A DNA stretch of 64,000 nucleotides from Bolinopsis microptera. Taxonomy: Eukaryota > Ctenophora > Tentaculata > Lobata > Bolinopsidae. Under the pieces are notes generated by a model that had not been told where the DNA came from, made no database searches, and was given only the letters and a program-made list of their open reading frames with translations. Position 1 is the stretch's first letter, and each line of letters opens with the position of its first letter. The position numbers and the translations under genes are program-made. The stretch covers positions 11,811,578-11,875,577 of the forward strand of contig NC_087073.1 of assembly GCF_026151205.1 (NCBI RefSeq). The letters run 5' to 3'. This document shows, one piece after another, positions 38,264 through 52,000 of this stretch.

Positions 38264-39212
38264 CATTCAGAGTTCAGTTCAGAATTTTTATCGATAATCA
38301 GTATTCTTTGGCCAGGATATTGGTCCTTCTTAGTATTAGTAATAACATGTAACTAGTAACGCTTGAAGTTTCTTTATAAAGGACTTATATAAATACAAGT
38401 AGTAAGTTGAATGTGCCAACTGTTTTAATAAGTTTAATAAATATTTAAACGAAATGGTTCCTGAAATATACTGTTTTCAGAAACGACTCATTGCTAACTC
38501 ATCATTCGTTAGTTCAAGAACTATTTTCAAAAATTTCGTTGGGTGAATATTAGACTTTCGGATTAGGATACTTAAAATTAGCTGTCTTAAGGCATTTTAG
38601 TTGAAGATTCTCTTACGTTACAACTATAAATATAATGGACATCGTACTGTAAAATATTTAATTCCCCTGTTTAATCATAATCCTTTTTAGAAAAGTTTTT
38701 AATTCGTATGTTTAAAGTTTCCTCTCTCTATTTTTGTTTTATATGGTTGCATTATTTGTGTCAACCTACTAAAACTTAAACTAAAATATCGATACAATGA
38801 TGACTGAAATAAGAATTTAAACTTAAATCTAAATTTAAGAAAATCATAAGTTCCTTCAAAGTATAAAAATGCTGAACAGTTGACTCAAATCATTCCGAGA
38901 CGAACTCTCCTAATTAACTTGGGCCTCCCAATTCCCATGTACACTTCTACTAGAACTTCTAGCCAATTTAATATATTATGTAAATAAAGTTCTGATATCA
39001 TATACTCTACATAAGAGATATGATTAGTAATTATTGCCCGGTACTTGCAACTAACATCTGTTGTATTGATTGATAACGTGGTTAATAACACGTTCGTGAG
39101 ATTAACGCAACAACAACGGCCACGTGATCAAACCACGTGATCAAAACAGTCAACAACTTTTCCGGATTTGACCTGCACAGACAGACTTGCAAGCATAAAA
39201 CTGTGAATACGT
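38264..39212 (+). repeat. Long direct repeat, right copy
   Basis: Second copy of 36935-37580, enlarged by many short insertions. It contains an ACGTGATCAAACC-like duplication and a stretch resembling the SAM-domain exon of the TFCP2-like gene (about 39107-39170). Confidence 0.7.
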
Positions 39213-39235
39213 TAACAATGCCTGCATGTTCTTTA

Positions 39236-39255
39236 GCATGCAAAGGTCAAAGTAA
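39236..39255 (+). promoter_or_regulatory. Conserved upstream block of tubulin gene 3
   Basis: GCATGCAAAGGTCAAAGTAA, matching the minus strand at 29361-29380 before gene 1, at similar distance from the ATG. Confidence 0.4.
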
Positions 39256-39333
39256 TGGAGCTTTACAGTAATTATGCTTGTTTTCCAGATTTTAAGCCTG
39301 CGTTAATGCCATGGAAACTATTGATCACAATAA

Positions 39334-39341
39334 CTATAAAA
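39334..39341 (+). promoter_or_regulatory. TATA-like box of tubulin gene 3
   Basis: CTATAAAA, 91 bp before the ATG, within a ~200-bp promoter block about 80% identical to that of gene 1. Confidence 0.6.
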
Positions 39342-39424
39342 AGTCTCGATATCGTCTAATTTCCATTCATCTTTATTTGTAAGTTTGGCTACGTTGCTCC
39401 ATCTTTAATTTCACCACTTTAATC

Positions 39425-41270
<1,846 letters not shown>

Positions 41271-41365
41271 AAACCCTGAAGAACTTCCGAACCACTTTTT
41301 CTGAAAAGAAATCTGCAAAAATTTTGTAAAATTGTTATGAATTGATACTATGGTTGATTCAAATC

Positions 41366-41371
41366 AATAAA
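41366..41371 (+). terminator. Candidate poly(A) signal of tubulin copy 3
   Basis: AATAAA about 96 bp after the stop codon position. Confidence 0.45.
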
Positions 41372-42054
41372 TATCATTCTTAATCAATAATCACGATACC
41401 AGTCTTTTACTTTGCTTCTAATCAATTAATTATCAGTTATCATTCGATATTTGTTCCTCCAGTTGGAAACTCTAATCTTTTGTGTCGGTTAATTTGGTGA
41501 CGGTTCAGATTGGTGCATGGCTCAGTGTTTAATGGTTTGTTGTAAGCTATAGCTGTGATGGAGACACTTCATCATCTCATAACAATGCTCATAACAATGC
41601 ATAACAATTTAACTCGGTCCAAATACAAAAAAAAGCTCCGTTCCTAGTCCTTGCCCAACGACACAATAGTTATGGATCGGGAAAAAATGTATATTACAAT
41701 CAATATTGTATTCTGAATAAAACATAAAATGAATATCAATAATCACTGAATCGCAGTCTCTTTCGAGTTTTGTTAATCCTAGGATCACTCCAGCCAATTT
41801 TGGGGACATCGAAGTATCGGCTGTATTTGAGTGCTGGGAGGAAAACCGAATTAATGCTTCAACAAAAACTCTTTCCGACCAATTTTGAACCATTATGAGC
41901 ACTTTCAGGAAAAAATTAATTTTCTTTCATTTCCGTTCATTCCATGAACCTGGGTCATTTTGTGCGACTTTCGATGGCCTCTAGGCCTAGCTTATGACTA
42001 TATCTATCATAGAAAACCGAATTGGGGCTTCCCAGCCCTTAATAACGTAATAAG

Positions 42055-42240
42055 TCTCAAATGACACACATGCGCCACCTAGCACATGTGTATCATTTCA
42101 AGATTTGTTTGATACACATACGCTACCTACAACCTAGGTTGCGGATATATGTGTGTCATTACTTTTTGACACACATCACACACGCGCTTCGTAGGTAGCG
42201 CATATGTGTCAAAAAGTTATGACACTATATGGTGCATACT
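42055..42240. repeat. Nested hairpins with TGACACACAT / ATGTGTGTCA
   Basis: Several complementary blocks: TGACACACATGCGC against TATATGTGTGTCA, and TTTTTGACACACATC against GCATATGTGTCAAAAAG. A CGCTACCTAC / GTAGGTAGCG pair lies inside. Looks like a small foldback repeat; boundaries not resolved. Confidence 0.55.
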
Positions 42241-42837
42241 GCATATATGCCATTCAATGGGTCATAGACTGGAATCCCGACGGCATAACTGATACCCATA
42301 TCACTATGTCAATGTGCCATAACCATGTCATAACCATATAATAAACGTCATAAGACATAAGTATAAACATGTCACAACTAAAAACTGGCCACTATCTGGT
42401 GGTCACTTGCCGGCCACTAGTATTACTCCTCTTTATCAAATTAAGGGTGGCTAATATTGTAAGAAGCAGTTCTTGCTATAAACCACTAACCACGCTGTTC
42501 AGCCCCTCTTCATGTTAGCATGACTACCAGATGTTTAATCACATACGGTAACCTGATACCAGGAGCTTAATACTCCAAGATTTACAGGAAGAGTCTATGA
42601 TTTACTATTTAAGAAGCTAGTTTGAGTTCAGAAGTGTCCAGTCGGGTTTGAGATAGTATTGACTAATAGTTCTATACTCTACTCTACTTGTTCTAAGATT
42701 CGTTGACTCACCCTCCGAGGAGAAGCATAGTCTTAACTGGACAGCCTCTCGTGATAAGTCAGACCAGCTCCCTAGAAAGGGGGAGTTTTAGTGCTAAAGT
42801 AGTGTTACCTTTCATCCTACTTATATTTCCATAGATG

Positions 42838-43566
42838 ATACGTACGAACTCTACGAACTCCTCAGTGACAACGAACTCTACGAACTCATCAACCCAAAAT
42901 TACGAACTCTTGAGGAGTTCGTTTTGTACAACTTACGTAAAATGAAATTAAACAGAAATTGTATTTACAATTCAGCCAATTCAACACATAACATACGATT
43001 GTAAAACAACTAAATATATTGGTACTCGAAACTTCTACCACGCGTCGCGTGTACACTGTACATTTCACAGTACAAGGACTGGTCGATCGACTGGAACATT
43101 CTGGCGCCAATAGTTTGCGCGCGCACGTTCCCTGGACACGTTGCAGAAAACTTCAACTTGTACTTCTGGCGTTGCGTTTCGTTTTCTTCTGCTGTAAACA
43201 GCTGTGATCACACCGAATGTACATTGTACATTCAGTGTTCATGTATGATGTATACATTTTATTTTGCCATGTACAGCAGACTGAACTATTTGAAATTGAA
43301 GTGCACTGTGTATAGACTTATAGGTATAGTTGATGATTCAAATGTCATTGTAGGTACAACTTTCAGCAGTAAAGTAGACAGTGTACAGTACTACAGTAAA
43401 GTTGATATAATAATGTACAGTTTATAGTTATCTGTATGCATAGTTTGGTACGTGATAACGCGAGAAATCCTGAGCTAAACTGACTAACGAACTCCAACGA
43501 ACTCTAACGAACTCCAAATTTTGAACGAACTCCACGAACTCTACGCCAAAAATCAACGAACTCCGC
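42838..43566. repeat. Element bounded by ACGAACTC clusters
   Basis: Clusters of ACGAACTC or AACGAACTCC at 42842-42925 and 43484-43566 flank a ~550-bp interior rich in TGTACA palindromes. No ORF of interest. Possibly a non-autonomous transposon; no target duplication was found. Confidence 0.45.
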
Positions 43567-43651
43567 ATCTATGTATATTTCTTCAGTTTATCCTCGAGTT
43601 TGGCTTTGAAAAATCATAAGTCGTCACCAATTAAGTCAAATTTGGATTTGA

Positions 43652-43969
<318 letters not shown>

Positions 43970-45481
43970 TAACTCTCTACTCTCAAGGCCATAACCAGCT
44001 GAGCACCACCCAGTAAATATTTACACAACAATTAATTAGTAATATGCAAAGCCTAGGCCCTGAACCAATCACAGCTTGGAGTAGGACTTGGTTGATTGGC
44101 CGGATCTTGCTTAACGCCAACGGGTGATACTGATCGACGATCGTAAAGTTGGACTCGTCGACAGTCTTTGGAACAAATATTTTACGAGTATCACCCATTA
44201 AAGAAATATAAACTTGTACAACTATAATTACAAATTAATTGTAAGTCAGATGTTGGTGTGAAGGATGTGTGAAGTTGCCGCTACATAAACGTTGCATATC
44301 CCTTGTGCGGCGGCCAGCTTGCCGGGAAATTATAAACATGCATTGTCAAACGTTTTCCAAGTGGCCGCATTTTTGCTTTGTTTAACGGATGATACTTTTA
44401 AAATATTTGTTCCAAACTAGACCGTCGACGAGTCCAATTGGGCGCGCGTCTTGGTAAATTATAAATTGCAGAGAATTGCAGTGCGCGGCTGTATCGTGGC
44501 TTTTACCAGTTAGTGAAACGACAATGGGGCCGGTCACGACGTGATACAAGCGCCGCCCAGTAACAATTTGAATCAATGCAATGTAATATTTTGAACGCCC
44601 ACACGTTGATTGACGATGTCAATTTCAGATCGTTGCTCTGCGAAGCAATATTAAAAAGGCAAAATAGTTAGTTCATGCATCAAAGCGGCAAAGTCATCCA
44701 AGCCCGCACGATAATTCCAAATCACCCACATGACTTTATTAATTAATATGATGACAGATGATCAATGATACTTGTTTAAATTTATTCAGAGAAACGCGAG
44801 CCGCTTTTTATTCTTCAAAGTATTATATTTAATAGTACATAGTAGCGCTATACTTCGAAGGTTTATTGGTGAAAAAGCTGAGCAGTTAAGTTATGACAAA
44901 AAGCTGTTTCAGTTTTATCACGTGACATGTTGTTTTACGCGTCGCGATTGTCTCACGATGCGATCTTCATTTCAGGAATGAAAGCCACGATATTGGATAT
45001 AGCTGCGTACTTGTGCGCGGCGGGCCCAAAATGTGGGGCGACGTCGCGATACCTAGCCTACTTCATGGCTATTCGCTGTGAAGTTACAAATAGCTTTCAC
45101 GCACTTGATTGACGATGTCAGCCCTTCAATTCTGCCTTCCAGATCGTTGCTCTGCGAATTAATTACTGGGCGGTGCTCGCCGCTCAGCCTGTCATTCCGC
45201 CTAATCTATATGATTATGAACATAAATATAATACTAATAGCCTGGGGTCCCCATGCAGGTACAAGGTAACGAATTAACAGAGCAACTTGTAGCGCGATGC
45301 GTTACTGTGCCGCGCCGCGCACTCGCTAGATCGGCGAAATGCGCTACTGTGCCGCGCCGAGCTGCCATGAATTGACATCGTCAATTAACAGAGCAACGAC
45401 CTCGTCGATGTGAAGTAAGAATGATAGTTTGCGCGGCGCGTCGAAGCGGCGAAGTACTCCATTTCCAAGTCACGCACTTGT

Positions 45482-45590
45482 GTTGACCATTGTTAATGAT
45501 CTGGCCCGGCGCGCGCTACTTCGTAGCACTTGCCGTCGAAGAAAGCGGCGCGCGCTACTTCGAAGAAATTTAGACGAGTAACATCCGTCA
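45482..45590 (+). repeat. Inverted repeat, left arm
   Basis: 109 bp from GTTGACCATTGTTAATG to TTACATCCGTCA-type complement; nearly perfect inverse of 46476-46586. The spacer is about 885 bp and contains triple-palindrome copy 3. Confidence 0.8.
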
Positions 45591-46004
45591 AGCACTTGTG
45601 TAGTTCATAATTGTGTGTTGTACGCGGCAGGCTTACTGCTTACAATGTGGGCCAATAAAGCAATTAAATCAAATTGTTCAGGACCCCGACCAGGGTTAGA
45701 GTAAAATTAAATCATAAGCGCATGCAATGGTTTGTTAATAAACACTAGAAGTAAAACTAAAATTAACGTTTATGAAACTATACGATGGACGCAAAGATGC
45801 TGAGTCATGGGCAGCGTTTGACAACGTTTATTGTTTGTATGGTACGCATACAGTTTAGTGTTAGTCAAACTTTGTAGCGCGATGCACTACTGGGCCGCGC
45901 CGCGCATCAAATAATTCTTCTCTTCGGTAGATCGGCGAGATGCACCACTAGACTGTGCCTCACCGAGCTGCGAAGGATTGACATCGTGAATCAAGTCAAA
46001 CTTT

Positions 46005-46105
46005 GTCATACGTTGTATGACCCGCCGCGCACGAGTGCGCGGCTCCCTCTGTATCGTAGAAACTCTACTATAGTGAAGCGACAGTGGGGGTCACCACGTG
46101 ATATA
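46005..46105 (-). repeat. Triple-palindrome GC-rich repeat, copy 3
   Basis: Inverse orientation of copies 1 and 2: GTCATACGTTGTATGAC, then CCGCGCACGAGTGCGCGG, then TCACCACGTGATA. The three palindromes are kept in the same relative order. Confidence 0.75.
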
Positions 46106-46475
46106 AGTCAAACTCTGCAGTCTTGAGTCTGCGCATATTTTTGTAGCGCGATATTTATTAATTTAATTGGGCCGCGCCGCGCATAAAATCATGTTCTTCG
46201 CAATCCCAGAAAACCTTACTGGCTGGGGCCCAATTCTTCGAAAGTAGAAGAGATGGAGAGTCAGAGACTTCCGGTTTTTTGCAAAATGCTCGCTTCATAA
46301 AAATAACGTTTCCTCCTCAGGCCCAGGAGGGAAATTGGGGATACTGTAGATTTTGAGTTATCCCGAAAAGTATGATTTTAGCTTTATCATTTATAATTAC
46401 TAAGCAAATTAATGTGGTTGTCATGACTCTCTGGCTGAATTCAGATTGTAAAACGCGTGCGAGCAGCGACTTTTT

Positions 46476-46586
46476 TGACGGATGTTACTCGTCTAAATTT
46501 CTTCGAAGTAGCGCGCGCCGCTTTTTTCTCGACGGCAAGTGCTACGAAGTAGCGCGCGCCGGGCCAGACCATTAACAATGGTCAAC
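46476..46586 (-). repeat. Inverted repeat, right arm
   Basis: Mirror of 45482-45590, with only a few substitutions and a one- or two-base difference. Both arms contain GAAGTAGCGCGCGCCG twice. Confidence 0.8.
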
Positions 46587-47499
46587 TACTTTTATGTCAC
46601 GCGCGACGACAAATATGCTATTGAAAAATTATCACCTCTAGTATAGTAACACAGCCAGCCAGTAAGATTTCCTTGGATCTTTAGATCGTTGTAGCACGAT
46701 GCGTTGCTGGGCCGCGCATCCAATAATGATTCTTGCAAGATTGACGTGATGCGCTACTGCATACTGGGCCTTGCCGAGCTGCGAAGAATTGACATCGTCA
46801 ATTAAGTTAGATCGGTGCGCGATGCACCACTGGTGACTGGGCCGCATAGCTACGAGCTGCGAAGGATTGACATCGTTTATGCAATTCAATCAAGTTCAAC
46901 GCACATTTGTATTCGTTTAACTTTAAACACTACCTGTATTATCCGCGAAAGACGTTTTATACTAAATATACTTATAGCTATAGACCCAGTCCAGGCTTAG
47001 TGTCCATAAATATCAAATATAATGCATAAACACACCGAATGAAATTATGGCGGAATGACAAACTGAGCGCGGCCCATAAGAGAAATGAACAATAGATTAA
47101 CAATCTGATTAATAATAATAAGACACTTCATCTGCATACGAGAAAAGCGAGATCAAGATCAGCAAGCTAGGTCATAGGTTTGGAGGACTTCGCCGCTTCG
47201 ACGCGCCGCGCGAACTAGCATTCTTGCTTCTGACAAGATCAGATCGTTGCTTCTGATCGTTGCTTCTGATCATTGCTTCTGACAAGATCGTTGCTCTGCT
47301 TCGCAGAGCAACGATCTGGAGGGTTGACATCGTCAATCAAGTTATAGGTCAGTGAGTCACAGTCACACATCACACCATGAATTTATTGAAAAATAAAAAG
47401 AATTAAGATCACGATGAAAGTTGTAGGTTTACAACCTACCAGGACGTGCGCCGAGTTGGAACAGATATTTTACGAGTATCACCCGTTAAGATGAAAGGT

Positions 47500-49061
47500 A
47501 ATATATAAGCAAAGGTAATATATAAGCAAATTACTACAGACTAGCAAGCTGAGGTAATTCTAAATACTTTAGTTATGTAATGGGGATTCGGTGGATAAAA
47601 TAATTTTTGCCCCGCAGAGACACGGAAGACCAAAATTATAAAAGCGCTTCGTATCGAATCTTTTAATTTATACTGCTAGTCAATCTTTTGTGACCATGGG
47701 CATGAGCTTCGCTGCTTACATCTTAACAGGTGATCGCGATACTCTTAAATATTTTCAAACTCGGCGCGCGTCTTGGTAGGTTATACTTATAGTTATATAC
47801 CTACAACTTACATCAAAAGCCGAATAGCTGAACCGCCGATGAATCTTTAAAAATATTGAAAAATATGCATTTTATTTTGAGAGATCGTGCAAATTTGTCC
47901 ACCGCTCTACGCTTTAATGTATTAACCTAATCTGGATCATCCCACATGACATTCGTGGATTAGATGGAACTTCGAGGAGCTACAACATACGAATTATGCA
48001 TGATCTTGATGGAAGGGCACAGTAAGTGTAACTCGTTGCGGCTGGTGAAACCCTGTCTAAATATGGATATGGTAAGGACATGGTTTAGGTATGACTGACT
48101 GGTTTAGAAATGAGAGTAGCAAAAGCGCCGCCACGTGACACGCAACATAACCACGTGACACACGCTTAGCAGGTTAAAATCGTTAGGATGCACAAAGGTC
48201 GCTCATACCACAGCTGTCTTAAACACAACACAACCCGATCCATTTATTGTTTCATTTAGATTTGTACTCATTTGCATTCCTCAATAATTCAGTCTATATG
48301 ACTGTAGAAAGATATCTATACTGTATTATAGAAGTACTGATAGAATTGAAGACGATCGATTTTGTGTCGTGTGTCACACGCCAGTCAAATACAGTAACTT
48401 TGATACTGAATGTAATACTAAAAAATGTAACCAATTTAGTTGGAATTTTGCGGGGAAAATGAAACGACTCCTTTGATACAAAATTATTAAAAAACATAAA
48501 TCTTCGGTACAAACCTAAACTTGGCGAAATAAGTTAAACTTACAAAAGGTTACGCGTCACGGGACCGTGCTTCTCCCACTGATCTCGCGCTCAGGGTTAC
48601 AGATGGAAACTAGCATATAATACAAGCCCTCGATTTACATGTCTTATCCTTTGTCGAAGATTGTGACCAACTTGCCTGATTGATTCGTCGTCTGCTTTTT
48701 GGGATACTATAAAATAACAAAAACAAAAATCCAGCCTTTGCTTAAGTCGGCAGAATTAATTTCTAAGATTCAAAGTCTGACTGTTATCAAAGGTAAGTGA
48801 AGAAATATAGTGCTTCCCAAATTAACTATATGTATATATAATGATACTAAAAGATTTTGATAAAAGTCCACGCCAAGTGTTGGAAATGATAATGTAGAAA
48901 TAAAAACTAAAAAGACAGTAAATGATAGTGTTAATTTACTTAGAACAACTGAAGCAATGATTAGAGGTATCTGTACTATTTTTGGACTAACATCGCCATT
49001 TTATAATTCGCCCGCACTATGAAATAATTAAAAATAGTCAATAGAGTTACATGGTAACGTT
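47500..49061. other. Intergenic and likely 3' UTR of the channel gene
   Basis: AT-rich; no recognisable coding or repeat signal. The part nearest 49061 is probably channel 3' UTR. Confidence 0.45.
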
Positions 49062-52000
49062 TTAAACTTTTGGATGCAGAGATGTTGACTCTGGCGAACC
49101 CGTTTTAGTTTGTTGTATCCCCTCTAAAGCCTCATTTCTCTTATAGTTTTTAAACCTCCTAAATGCTTTCTGCAACACTATTGCAGCCCTTATTTCTCTC
49201 AATCGTTGCTTGGTCGTTGTTTCAACAACCTCTGCGGCTAGCGTTGGGAAGGCCGCTCTGAAGCTTTCGGCCATGAGTTCTTTTATCATATCAAATTCAT
49301 CCGTATTGTTATTAGGACCGAGAGTTCGTGAGATAAGAGCCTGAAGAACGTCGATGCAGTGGGCTCTGTCGGAAGGATAAAGTGGTATGTCTAATTGAAG
49401 GATGTCGTCCTCCGTTACCTCTGGTATGCCTAATGGTTGTGATAACTGTCCGACTAGGTCTCGCAATTTACTGACGTTCAAAAATTGTGACGCTTTCGGA
49501 TCAAAAACTTTCCATTTCTCATAGAAAAGATTGATGTCATCTTCGTCTATTCCGATTTCATCGGCTTGCTGGGCTTCGCTGAAGTTGTCCAAGATAACAG
49601 CAATGTACATGTTAATCATGATCAAGAAAGCAATGAGGACGAAGGATGAGAAGTAGGCGATAGCAAATCCCTTGAAGCCGCAATCTCCGGACGAGTTACC
49701 GGCTGTTTCGTACAAGTTAACGTCACAGTCAGGTGGTGAGACCATGACGGAGTCCAGGACGTCGTTCCAGCCAGCAGATGTAGCTAGCCTCGTCATCAGG
49801 ACAATCGCAGAAGGCGTTCGCTCGAAGTTCACCTGAGAAGTAGTGATTTAGTAAATGTGTATTTCATGAAAAATCATACGAAGTACACGTCTTAATGATT
49901 TTCTTATGTTTGATATTAAGCAGAAAAAAACGTGAAGAATCTTATAAAAACCTGGTCATTTAAAGTTCCCTGTCTTCGGACATAGCCAAACATCGCCACA
50001 CCCACCACAGCATAGATATATATGATAAGCAGCAAAAGCGTGCCAATGTTTATAAGAGCAGGAAGAGAACAAATAAGGGTGTAGAGCAGACGCCTGATTC
50101 CTTTTGCCATCTGGATAATCCTCAATATCCTAGCAACCCTGAAAACCCTGAAACTTCGAAGAATCGAAGGGTCGATCACAGTGTCATTCATGACAGCGTC
50201 CATGGCAATTCCCAGCCAGGCGAACACGACAATCACAAAATCGAAAATGTTCCAGGACTTGAAAAAATAAAACTTGCGGGTGCCGATGATCTTGAGGATG
50301 GCTTCCAGCGTGTAGATAACAGTAAAGACATAGTTAGCATACGTCATGGCCTCATCGAACTCAGGGCTAGCACTATCGTGCTCCATACTCATTTGGACCA
50401 TATTCAACAAAATGATGATTGTTATTACAACTTCAAACTTTTGATTTTCAGACATGTCGTAGCAGAATTTCATGAACTTATTAGTAGGACGAGTGACCAT
50501 ACGAATTGGCTTCGTTTTAGCCATCTTTCTGAAAGTGGACATCCATCGGCGCTGAGCAGGGGTCAGAAGTACTCCCAGCTGTCCCTTTTCCTCGTACTGA
50601 AAATTCAAATATAGTTATAAATAGAATTTTGTTAAAAAGTAAACAAAGGTGGAGCATCAGGCATACAGCTAAAAGTTAAAGTAACAGAAAACGTGCAAAT
50701 GAAGAGGGTGAATTTAATTAAAAAAGAATGTGGGAACTCAAGACAACTGCAAAACACTACCTAAGGCGTAAAATAACTTGTATGATACAATAGATCACAA
50801 AAATGCCATTCATGTCACTGACCTCTTTCTTTAGTCTGTTAAAGTTATCAATGATGACACCGACTAACAAGTTTAACGTAAAGAAGGATCCGACAAAAAT
50901 GAACACCAGGAAGAAGAGGTAGGCGATGAAACTGTGCTCGAAAATTGGCTGTTTGTCAATGTCCACCGAATCTACTGCGTCATCCATAACCTCCATCCAA
51001 CCTTCGAATGTTGCCTGAAATTTGAAGAATTATTGTCACAAATCATAAGCATGTTTTATTACAGTAACAAATCCTGAAACAAATCCTGAAACATCTTTTA
51101 ACTGGAATAGAATACAGATTTACACGATTTATACACTTACCACTTGGTACAGAGCAAAGAATGCCATGACTGTGTTATCGAAATTGATCTTGGAGTTTTG
51201 CCAAGCTTCTTCTCCGTATTTAGCGATACACTGAGTCTTGTTCTCGATCTCAAGTCCAGTTTCACCAGCAGCTGGTTTGTTTTCGATTGGTCCATCGGAA
51301 TCGACGCACTTATAAAATTTGTTTCCGAAGAACTGCACGCCCAATATACTGAAAATTGTATTTATTACTCTCTGTGAGGATTAAATAAACTGAAATGTGT
51401 ACAAATTCGATAATAATGTTTTTATACATGAAGTAGCTTGCATCGGTCAACAACAAGAGGTTCAATTCAAAAGTGAAAATTAAAAGAAATATAACTAACC
51501 AGAAAACAAGCCACAGGACCAAGCAGACCAAGGACACGTTACCGAAGGAGGGAATTGAAGAAATGAGAGCGTTGACTGATAACCTCATTCCTTCCCACTG
51601 AGAGATAGCTCTCAGGGGCCTCAAGGCTCTGAGAGCCCTGATCGCTTTCAGACCACCATATCCAACATTCTTTATTACAATACTAACGATCGATATCTGC
51701 GGAGAGTGTAATTTAATGCGAATAATGACACGGACAATGCACATCACATGGAATTATGACAAAGTGTAATATAGTGGCACAAATCAATGACAAAAGTCAG
51801 AATGATTACTTTAAACGAAATCAAACTTACTGCAACAACGAGGGAATCGATCCAATGCCAGGCTGACTCAAAGTAGGTTATCGCTCCGAACGCAAAGAGT
51901 TTGAGACACATCTCAATGGTAAATACAACGACATAGAACAAATTGAGAGTTTCCACGATCTTCTTCCGCACTGGCGCTTTCTCCAGGGTGATGTCCTCAA

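Larger units (their letters stand above)
44080..47500. repeat. Cluster of GC-rich dispersed repeats, no genes
   Basis: Recurrent short blocks in both orientations: GCGCGCCG-rich segments, TTGACGATGTCAA / GACATCGTCAAT, AGATCGTTGCTCTGCGAAGC, ATTTTACGAGTATCACCC (44182, 47470, and a complement near 44387), and GCCTGGGGTCC (45240 and 12061). It resembles a graveyard of one or a few families also seen at 10.9-12.1 kb. No protein signal. Confidence 0.6.

Noticed and set aside
36935..39212. LTR retrotransposon with the direct repeats as LTRs
   Set aside because: No gag, integrase or protease signal between them; the interior holds a MULE-type fragment, and no TG...CA ends or primer-binding site were seen.
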